NCBI GenBank assembly: GCA_944393395.1
Contig: CALYAB010000005.1
Span: 1 to 45,050 of the forward strand
Reading direction: 5' to 3'
DNA length: 45,050 nt
From: an uncultured Clostridia bacterium
Lineage (GTDB): Bacteria; Bacillota; Clostridia; TANB77; CAG-508
Part shown: positions 8,082 to 14,582 of the stretch, in pieces
Position numbering within the stretch: the stretch's first letter is position 1
How the letters are laid out: every line of letters starts with the position of its first letter
Notes under the pieces: model-generated
Databases searched by the model: none
Told to the model about the DNA's origin: nothing
Seen by the model: the letters and a program-made list of their open reading frames with translations, nothing else
Made by a program: the position numbers and the translations under genes

Positions 8082-8098
8082 TTTTTACTGCTCCTTTT

Positions 8099-8848
8099 CT
8101 ATAATCTACCCATTATATCAATATACTCTCCAGCAGTTAATACTGTTCTAGGTAAATGTAACTGAGTATAATAAGTATCTTTATTTTTTTGATATATAGC
8201 ATCAATAATTTTACAATTTTCATCTTTATCAATTGTCATTACTAAACCAAGCACATTATATTTTTGTGATAATTTTGTAGTATATAAAGCAATTCTATCT
8301 GTTGCATCAAGTGGCATTTCTTCATCATCAAAAGAATCAATTTCAACAATTATAATACTATTTTCTAAATCTTTAACTTTCATCATAATTTGTGGTTTAG
8401 GATCATTGCTCTTTACAAAATCATTAAATATATTATCTATTTCTAACATTGAAATATTTGTATTTGTTATAGTTTCTCCAAAAGTAGTTTTTCCTACTCC
8501 ACAACATAATTCATTTATAGCTGTGCTTAGTGTAGTATCATTTTTATAGATTTCTTTTACTTTATCCATTCTCTTTTTTGTAAAGTTATATTTATCTTTA
8601 ATAGCAGATATATCTAGTGTATCTCTATCTGTTTCATCTACAAATACATCTGGTGTTCTTCCAAGTAAATAATCTATTGAAACATTAAAAATTGTAGCTA
8701 GTTTTTTTATTGCTTCTATATTTGGCTCTCTCATATCTAATTCATATTTTGATATTGCTGCAGGTTCTACTCCTAATCTTGTTGCAATATCTTTTTGAGT
8801 AAATCCATTTTTTTCTCTTAAATACTTTATTCTTTCGCCATTTGTCAT
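8099..8848 (-). CDS. XRE-family regulator with a large C-terminal domain (249 aa)
   Basis: The N-terminal 65 residues are a clear Cro/C1-type helix-turn-helix (GERIKYLREKNGFTQKDIATRLGVEPAAISKYE, then LATIFNVSIDYLLGRTPD). The remaining 180 residues form a domain I do not recognise, with acidic beta-rich stretches (IIIVEIDSFDDEEMPLDATDRIA) and a possible alpha/beta core. No ImmA-type metalloprotease motif is present. It is first in an operon with the frameshifted AlbA_2 regulator. A promoter (TTGACT, 17 bp, TAAAAT) sits just upstream, close enough for self-repression. It is probably the master regulator of a mobile element or defence module. Confidence 0.85.
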   Translation of the reverse strand: MTNGERIKYLREKNGFTQKDIATRLGVEPAAISKYELDMREPNIEAIKKLATIFNVSIDYLLGRTPDVFVDETDRDTLDISAIKDKYNFTKKRMDKVKEIYKNDTTLSTAINELCCGVGKTTFGETITNTNISMLEIDNIFNDFVKSNDPKPQIMMKVKDLENSIIIVEIDSFDDEEMPLDATDRIALYTTKLSQKYNVLGLVMTIDKDENCKIIDAIYQKNKDTYYTQLHLPRTVLTAGEYIDIMGRL

Positions 8849-8878
8849 AATTTTTTCTCCTTCTCAATTTATGATTAA

Positions 8879-8907
8879 ATTTTATTATATCCATTTTGGA
8901 AAGTCAA
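8879..8907 (-). promoter_or_regulatory. Sigma-A promoter for the XRE/AlbA_2 operon
   Basis: On the minus strand TTGACT (8902-8907) and TAAAAT (8879-8884) are separated by 17 bp. The -10 ends about 30 bases from the ATG. Confidence 0.6.
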
Positions 8908-8920
8908 TAATTGCTGATAG

Positions 8921-9439
8921 TTAAATATTTTTATTAAAAAAGAACAATCAAATAGTACAAGAAAGTCAAGTAGTTCCATCAATAGTAAAGATGGATTATT
9001 ATCTAATAGAACCAGAGATAATAAAGGATTTATATCAAATGGAACAAGTACTGGTAGAAGATATAGCAATTATGAAAAAGAAAGTACAAGATACACAGGA
9101 AAAGTTATTAAAGGACAATATTCAAATGAACGAGGAAATGAAAGAATTGATAGAGGAAAAATTGAAAGATCAATTTTACAACTTGAAACAAGAATTGAAA
9201 GAAACGGAAGAGGAACAGAAAAGCAAGATTTCCAAAATAAAATGGAAAACAGGGTTAATAACATTCTTGGTGGGATTATTGCTATCAGCAATATGGTTTC
9301 TAACTCACAAATAAATCATAGACCTAAAAGAAAAATTAGAAGATATAGAACTTTATCAAAACAAGCTATGAAAGAATATGCAATGAAGAAAGCAAATTCT
9401 AGTGGTTTTGATTGGTTTGAAGGTGAGGAAGAACTTTAA
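8921..9439 (+). pseudogene. Relaxase-like C-terminal remnant, without a start codon
   Basis: A frame stays open for 172 codons from a stop at 8918 to TAA at 9437-9439, but has no ATG until 9242. Its product is Ser/Arg/Gly-rich and then basic (LQLETRIERNGRGTEKQDFQ, HRPKRKIRRYRTLSKQAMKE, KKANSSGFDWFEGEEEL). I read it as the 3' part of a mobilization protein whose 5' end was deleted, judged on style rather than on a certain motif. If translation starts at 9242 only 65 aa would be made. A second frame in the same DNA (8991-9314) is also open. A deletion boundary near 8920 is likely. Confidence 0.4.
8991..9314 (+). CDS. Candidate overlapping gene: coiled coil with a C-terminal membrane anchor (107 aa)
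   Basis: Inside the relaxase-like remnant, a different frame gives 107 residues. A long Lys/Glu/Gln-rich segment with coiled-coil character (VEDIAIMKKKVQDTQEKLL, EEKLKDQFYNLKQELKETEE) is followed by one clear hydrophobic helix, LITFLVGLLLSAIWFL, and a short basic end. That is the layout of small accessory mobilization proteins, which in some plasmids overlap the relaxase gene in another frame. The ribosome site before the ATG is weak. An alternative start lies at MNEEMKEL with AGGA upstream. It may instead be a shadow frame of purine-rich DNA. Confidence 0.4.
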   Translation: MDYYLIEPEIIKDLYQMEQVLVEDIAIMKKKVQDTQEKLLKDNIQMNEEMKELIEEKLKDQFYNLKQELKETEEEQKSKISKIKWKTGLITFLVGLLLSAIWFLTHK

Positions 9440-9457
9440 AAGAATATTATAAATTGC

Positions 9458-9487
9458 TTTACACTAAAGTATTTATTATTGTATAAT
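9458..9487 (+). promoter_or_regulatory. Sigma-A promoter for the two-gene operon at 9.5-10.9 kb
   Basis: TTTACA and TATAAT are separated by 18 bp, about 30 bases before the start codon. Confidence 0.6.
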
Positions 9488-9519
9488 TTTAGTAAAATAA
9501 CTACTAATTGGAGGTAGGA

Positions 9520-10482
9520 ATGAATTATATAAAAAGTAATGAACTAAATTATGAACATACTTTTTTTCATTTCAGTCGAATAGATAATAAAGAAAGTATA
9601 GAAAAAAATGGCCTTCAAGCTGTAGCAGGAGGCGAAAATAAGGCTGGAAATGACAAAGAAAATCCAACAATATATTTTTCATATGGAATAGATGGAATGT
9701 TAAAAGCTATAGATGTATGGATAAGATGGGAGTATAATAGGTTAGCTGTAAAAAATCAATCAGAATATATTCCACCATATAAATCCATTGATAAAAAATT
9801 AATGGATAAAACTTATGAGAAAATATATAAAGATTTCAAAGAAAGAATGTATTTTAAAGTTGATTTAAAAGAAGGAGAAGATCCAAAAACAAGTGATTTT
9901 TCTTTTAATGGAATTGACCAAAAGAAGGTTTATCAATATGAACATTATAAAAAAGAGATGAAAAAATACGAAAATGGTCAACAGAAATGGAAACCAACAT
10001 ATCCAAATAAACTAATAAAGTGGATGTATGGCCCTTATAGTGATTTCACATCATTTAAACAAGATAATTGGAATATGAATACTCATATAGGAGAAAGAAC
10101 AATATCTTCTAATAGAATTAATATTATTGAAACTAATCATGGGAGAACTGATGCTTTATCTTTTGCAATTGAAGCTTATAATAATTATAGGGATAAAATG
10201 CAAGATGTAGATTTGAGTAGATTAGATGATTTTATGAAATATGCAAAAGAATTATATAAAACAGATAAAGATTATGCAGAAGATGCTCCAGATTTAGGTA
10301 AACGCACAATAATAAAAGAAGAAGAACAAAAATATCAGAAAATAAACCACATAAAAACACATGCTGGTGGTTGTAGAATAAGCTTGCTAGAAAAAAGCAC
10401 TTCATATATAAAAACAAAATATAGAGAATTACTAGGAAAAGCTATAGATACTATGAAAGGATTTGATTTTAGTGGTAGATAA
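9520..10482 (+). CDS. Uncharacterised 320-aa protein, possible ADP-ribosyltransferase-like fold
   Basis: The ATG of MNYIKSNEL is chosen because GGAGG lies just before it; a TTG twelve bases earlier has no ribosome site. The N-terminus, TFFHFSRIDNKESIEKNGLQA, has the look of the 'H-x-T/S-x-x-x-N-x-x-S-I-x-x-x-G-L' opening of DarT-like and related ADP-ribosyltransferase folds, where His binds NAD. PTIYFSYGIDGML could then be the next strand of that fold. The rest is not recognised and I cannot identify a catalytic Glu with confidence. No membrane segment is seen. The next gene overlaps its end and is paralogous to the last gene of the 1-2.6 kb operon, hinting at an effector with a small partner. 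Confidence 0.6.
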   Translation: MNYIKSNELNYEHTFFHFSRIDNKESIEKNGLQAVAGGENKAGNDKENPTIYFSYGIDGMLKAIDVWIRWEYNRLAVKNQSEYIPPYKSIDKKLMDKTYEKIYKDFKERMYFKVDLKEGEDPKTSDFSFNGIDQKKVYQYEHYKKEMKKYENGQQKWKPTYPNKLIKWMYGPYSDFTSFKQDNWNMNTHIGERTISSNRINIIETNHGRTDALSFAIEAYNNYRDKMQDVDLSRLDDFMKYAKELYKTDKDYAEDAPDLGKRTIIKEEEQKYQKINHIKTHAGGCRISLLEKSTSYIKTKYRELLGKAIDTMKGFDFSGR

Positions 10483-10915
10483 AAATTATGCTATTGCTAT
10501 GTCAGAATTACTATATTTTCTTAAAGGTTTTTCTGATGAAGAAATAAGCAAAATACCAAAAGAACTTATGAATTTTTTAGAAGAAAATGCTGACCAAAAT
10601 TATAAATGTAACTTTGATTATAATGCAAATATAGAAGATTTACATTTAAGAGATGAAACTTATGGATTAATTAGTATGATTTGTTACAATTATTGGTGTG
10701 AAACTCCAGAAGAGAAAAAGCAATATTTAGATTTATTAAATGAAAATGAAAAAGAATATCAAAAGCATATTAGTGAAAAATATAACTTAGACAAATTGTT
10801 TGCTAATAAAGTAAGTAGACATAATGAAAAAACACAATTGGCAATGGTTAAATATGATAAAGAAAAATGGTATAAAAAAATTCTGATGTTTCTAAAAAGA
10901 TTCTTACATAAATAA
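10472..10915 (+). CDS. Uncharacterised 147-aa protein, paralogue of the protein at 973-1422
   Basis: The likely start is GTG (VVDKNYAIAMSELL), eleven bases after AAAGGA and overlapping the end of the preceding gene by 11 bp; a TTG at 10463 is the alternative. The protein is helical and acidic, with Cys in YNYWCETPEEKKQ, the shared block LNENEKEYQKHISEKYNLDKLFANK and a basic amphipathic tail WYKKILMFLKRFLHK. The same features occur in the same order in the protein at 973-1422. Translational overlap with the 320-aa gene indicates coupled production. It may be an immunity or partner protein, which is inference. Confidence 0.7.
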   Translation: MVDKNYAIAMSELLYFLKGFSDEEISKIPKELMNFLEENADQNYKCNFDYNANIEDLHLRDETYGLISMICYNYWCETPEEKKQYLDLLNENEKEYQKHISEKYNLDKLFANKVSRHNEKTQLAMVKYDKEKWYKKILMFLKRFLHK

Positions 10916-10962
10916 TATTATAAAATCTTTAAATGTTCTAATGATTAATTATATGCTAAAAC

Positions 10963-10985
10963 TTGAATGCAATTATTGCATTCAA
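10963..10985. repeat. Perfect 10 bp stem hairpin
   Basis: TTGAATGCAA and TTGCATTCAA are separated by TTA. An A-run follows on the plus strand, so it is not a standard terminator for the operon to its left; it could halt leftward transcripts from tRNA-Pro. Confidence 0.5.
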
Positions 10986-11117
10986 AAAAATAAACCTGAA
11001 TGTAATTTTGAATACAGTAACGCAAATATAGAGAAATTTTGAAAAAGTTTGATAAAAGAAAAAAGGCTTAAAATAGCCAAAAAACAATTTAAGGAGCTTG
11101 TAAAAATCTCCTTTTTC

Positions 11118-11193
11118 TGGTCGAGGTGACAGGGATCGAACCTGCGACCTCATGGTCCCAAACCACGCGCGCTACCAACTGCGCTACACCTCG
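11118..11193 (-). tRNA. tRNA-Pro (anticodon TGG), CCA encoded
   Basis: On the minus strand a complete cloverleaf can be drawn. The acceptor stem is CGAGGTG / CACCTCG, the D arm contains AGCGCAGTTGGTAGCGC, the anticodon loop is TTTGGGA and the T arm contains GGTTCGATCCC. The 3' CCA is encoded. Its 3' end faces the accessory region to the left, as expected if that region entered at this tRNA gene. Confidence 0.95.
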
Positions 11194-11366
11194 ATATCCA
11201 TCGCACTAATATATAATACCACATTTTTTAACGGTTTGCAAGACCTTTATGGTAAAAAATTAAAAAAATTACGTACGATGGTTACTAGCCAATTTTTAGA
11301 ATTTCATTTCTTCAAATTTTAATATGCTTAATCACACTTTTGACTCTGTCCTTAAAATCATTCCAA

Positions 11367-12083
11367 CTATATATTCCCAAAAACCTTACCTAAGCTTTCA
11401 TTTATAACTAAATCTGCCTTACTGTCATAAGGTGTCACATCTCTATTAATTAAAACTAAATTTTCTCCCCTAAAATAATTTATTAGACTACTTGCTGGAT
11501 ACACTGTTAATGAAGTCCCTGCTACAATCATTAACTCTGCATTTCTAATAGCCACTATCGAACTTTTTAATATATCCTCATCTAACCCTTCTTCATATAA
11601 AACCACATCAGGTTTTATAATTCCACCACAAGAGCACAAAGGAATTCCATTACTATTAAATACATATTCTGCATCAAAAAATTTATGACATTTCATACAA
11701 TAATTTCTTAATATACTTCCATGTAATTCAAAAACATTTTTAGCTCCTGCCTTTTGGTGTAAACCATCAATATTTTGTGTTATTATTGCTTTTAATTTTC
11801 CTATACTTTCAAGATTTGCTAGTTTTTTATGTGTAATATTAGGTTCATATTTCAAACTATTCATTTTATCTTTATAAAATGAATAAAATTCTTCTGTGTA
11901 ATTCATAAAAAAAGTATGACTTAATATCTCTTCTGGTGGATATTTATATTTTTGATTATATAATCCGTCTTTACTTCTAAAGTCTGGAATACCACTTTCA
12001 GTAGATACTCCTGCACCACCAAAAAATACTATATTATTACTTTCATTTACTAATTGTTTAAATTTTTGTATTTTTTCGTCCAT
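11367..12083 (-). CDS. cobB: SIR2-family NAD-dependent protein deacetylase/deacylase (sirtuin)
   Basis: A 238-residue sirtuin of normal bacterial length. It has the NAD-binding motif FFGGAGVSTESGIPDFRS, the TQNIDGLHQKAG motif with the catalytic segment LHGS, and a zinc site of two Cys pairs (YCMKCHKFFD and LCSCGG). GTSLTVYPASSL is the second NAD-binding motif. It removes acyl groups from lysine in the cytoplasm, releasing nicotinamide and O-acyl-ADP-ribose. The start follows AAGGAG. It is a single gene between tRNA-Pro and the DUF2207 gene. Acyl preference cannot be told from the sequence. Confidence 0.93.
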   Translation of the reverse strand: MDEKIQKFKQLVNESNNIVFFGGAGVSTESGIPDFRSKDGLYNQKYKYPPEEILSHTFFMNYTEEFYSFYKDKMNSLKYEPNITHKKLANLESIGKLKAIITQNIDGLHQKAGAKNVFELHGSILRNYCMKCHKFFDAEYVFNSNGIPLCSCGGIIKPDVVLYEEGLDEDILKSSIVAIRNAELMIVAGTSLTVYPASSLINYFRGENLVLINRDVTPYDSKADLVINESLGKVFGNI

Positions 12084-12245
12084 AAAACTTCTCCTTTTTA
12101 TACCTTAATGCAGTTTATGTGCCAATTTCACTAAAGTAACATTGTGTTATCTCCTAGAGTAAAGCAACATTTTTGTATAACAAACCCTATGAATTTTTTT
12201 TAGTTTCGCAACTTAAAGTTAGTTTAAGTATTTCATACTTTGCTT

Positions 12246-13985
12246 TCAAAAAATTTGATTTAACGGAAACCACCACCGGCCACCGCCTCCTCCGAAGGAA
12301 CCTCCTCCTCCGCCACCTGATGAAAATCCGCCTCCACCAGATGAATAGCTTCTTGCTCTAGATTCAGCACTTCTTGCTGTAGAAATTCCATGTGCCGCAT
12401 ATGTATTTATAATAATTATATTATCATATGAATTAAACTTAGACTGTTCTATGATTTCAGGATATACTTCTTTAAAGTCTTTTGCAACCTGTTTTGCAAT
12501 TCCCATCATTTGTGCATATATTAAATATTCTTCAAATAAAGTTACCTCTATTGCTTCTCTATCTTTTATAAGTGTATATTCTTTTAAGAATTTCTTCAAT
12601 CCTGCTAATTGCATTGCTTCTTGTTTTAATTCTGGTGTTGCTGTATGGATTTTATTTTTAAAAATTCTTAAAGTTTTCTTTTCTTCAATTGTAATCATTC
12701 CCTCTTTAACTAATATCCTTTTTTGTTCTTCTAAGATATTGTCAAACCACCTTAATATTCTAGAATAACTTTTATTACACCATTTTTCAAATTCTTTATT
12801 TTCTAGTATTCCGTCTTTACTAGCTTCATAAAGCATTTTAAATAATCTTTTTTCCTTTTCATTTGTAATAGATTCGTCTGGATTTGTTTCATTTAAATAT
12901 ATTAGAATATTTTCTTTTTTAAAAATTCCTTTTTCTCCTTTTTGCTCCATTCTAATAACAGAATCTTTTAGCCATTTCAAAATAATAGCTCCTAATAAAT
13001 CTGTTTTCTTTTTTAATAATCCATAATTATATCCAATGTAATAGGCTCTAAAGATGTCTTTATTACAAGGAATATCTCTATAATATGGTAAATCAGATGG
13101 CATTTTTTTGCCTTCTTTTCCAAAATGCAGTCTAGACGCTCTTACACTGTTTATCCCTACTATCCATATTAATATAAAAAATACAAATGGAATAAAATTA
13201 ATCAAGAATTTTATTATATTTAGAATAATAGTTCCTATTCCTACAGGTTTTTCATTATATTTTGTAGAACCCTCTTCTGCCATTTTATAGTAATAATTAA
13301 AATCATGATTTATAGAATTTGATGTATTAAATGTATTACTTGGAAATTTAACTAAAATTGTCATATACTCGTCTGTTAAAAGTCTTCCATCTGATTGCAT
13401 TTCTATATATCCATCATATACATATGCTGTTCCACCATAATTACCATATCCCCATACGTCAACAGAATCTGGTATATCAAAATCTGTATGAATCTTAATA
13501 TACACACTTCCTATTGAATTAGAAAAATCATATGGTATTAGTGTCCAATACAGCATTTGAGAATCTTCTAATTCTGCTATAAAATTACTGATTGTATATT
13601 TTACTTCATATATATGTGAACTATATGAACTAATTCCCCAACATAGCTCTACCCCATTTGTAATTTTGTTAATTCCACATTTATATGCTTTGTCTGTTAA
13701 GCTCCCTGATGTTTTCCATGAAGATAATGTTTCATATTTTTTTCCATTTTCACTTACTGTTAAGTTTTCTATTTTTGATTTTCCTAAGTTATAATATGGA
13801 TGATATACTTCAGTCCCACTATTTGTATTACAATTCCATGTTTCCGTAATACTAGCATTTCCATCGCCATCAATATATATATCCATTGAGATTTTGCTTA
13901 TTGAATTTGCTTTTACATTTTTAGAGATGCTAAAAATTAATAAGCTAAATATAAATAATAATAAAATCTTGAATATTTTTTTCAT
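12246..13985 (-). CDS. DUF2207 membrane protein with a Gly/Ser-rich C-terminal tail
   Basis: The start MKKIFKILLLF is preceded by a GGGGGA ribosome site and is followed by a clear signal peptide (about residues 1-27). The 579-aa product has an extracellular beta-rich DUF2207 domain (about 28-240; ISKISMDIYIDGDGNASITETW), a transmembrane helix near 260-280 (FLINFIPFVFFILIWIVGI) and a cytoplasmic helical region. It ends in SSGGGG and FGGGG runs followed by RWWFPLNQIF, the usual tail of this family. The family's role is unknown; it is found in many Gram-positive bacteria as a cell-envelope protein. The gene stands alone. Confidence 0.9.
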   Translation of the reverse strand: MKKIFKILLLFIFSLLIFSISKNVKANSISKISMDIYIDGDGNASITETWNCNTNSGTEVYHPYYNLGKSKIENLTVSENGKKYETLSSWKTSGSLTDKAYKCGINKITNGVELCWGISSYSSHIYEVKYTISNFIAELEDSQMLYWTLIPYDFSNSIGSVYIKIHTDFDIPDSVDVWGYGNYGGTAYVYDGYIEMQSDGRLLTDEYMTILVKFPSNTFNTSNSINHDFNYYYKMAEEGSTKYNEKPVGIGTIILNIIKFLINFIPFVFFILIWIVGINSVRASRLHFGKEGKKMPSDLPYYRDIPCNKDIFRAYYIGYNYGLLKKKTDLLGAIILKWLKDSVIRMEQKGEKGIFKKENILIYLNETNPDESITNEKEKRLFKMLYEASKDGILENKEFEKWCNKSYSRILRWFDNILEEQKRILVKEGMITIEEKKTLRIFKNKIHTATPELKQEAMQLAGLKKFLKEYTLIKDREAIEVTLFEEYLIYAQMMGIAKQVAKDFKEVYPEIIEQSKFNSYDNIIIINTYAAHGISTARSAESRARSYSSGGGGFSSGGGGGGSFGGGGGRWWFPLNQIF

Positions 13986-14081
13986 TTCTCTTTTTCCCCC
14001 TTTATTTTTCATTTAGATTATTTCATATTTAATCTGTTTTTACAATATTTATAATAAAAATATTTATATATCTTGTTACAT

Positions 14082-14345
14082 TTCGTTAAATTTCACAACT
14101 CAATACCCCCAGTGAAAGGTTATGGTATTCTATATTTCATAAATTTCTCAGCTCAATACAAATGCCAAGAAACTCTAAAATAATTTTATGGCACCCTTTC
14201 ACTTAGTCCTCGCTATGCTCGACGCGAACATTTTCCATAAAATTATTCGAGAGTTTCTAATCATTTTCCAATCACATTTGAAATTTACTCAATCTAGAAT
14301 ACCATAACCTTTCACTGGGGGTATTGAGCTGTGAAATTTAACGAA
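14082..14345. repeat. Nested long inverted repeat (MITE-like), 264 bp
   Basis: The outer arms (14082-14132 and 14295-14345) are 51 bp long and match at all but one position. A second inner pair (14168-14191 and 14235-14258) matches at 22 of 24. Transcribed, it would fold into a very long hairpin. It lies between the divergent DUF2207 and tRNA-Arg promoters. No gene is inside. Part of the arm (ACAACTCAATA and CAGTGAAAG) recurs near 34761. Confidence 0.85.
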
Positions 14346-14380
14346 CTATAGCATCAATTGAAGAAAATAACTAAAAAGTA

Positions 14381-14409
14381 TTGTAAAATAAATAAAAAAC
14401 AGTTATAAT
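14381..14409 (+). promoter_or_regulatory. Promoter of tRNA-Arg
   Basis: TTGTAA, a 17 bp spacer and TATAAT end nine bases before the mature tRNA. Confidence 0.7.
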
Positions 14410-14418
14410 ATTAGTTAT

Positions 14419-14495
<77 letters not shown>

Positions 14496-14525
14496 AAAAA
14501 GAGAGTTTTTTACAACTCTCTTTTT
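14496..14525 (+). terminator. Terminator of tRNA-Arg
   Basis: AAAAAGAGAGTT and AACTCTCTTTTT pair perfectly across 6 bases directly after the tRNA, ending in a T-run. Confidence 0.85.
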
Positions 14526-14582
14526 ATTGTATATATTGCACACAAACATTAAATACTTTACTTTTGCTAACTCAAGTCTTTC

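Noticed and set aside
9520..10482. Firm assignment as DarT DNA ADP-ribosyltransferase
   Set aside because: Only the N-terminal motif looks similar; no catalytic Glu or macrodomain partner could be identified, so the call stays open.
10956..11153. Minus-strand frame reading through tRNA-Pro
   Set aside because: It starts within the tRNA gene and ends in a hairpin region; no ribosome site.
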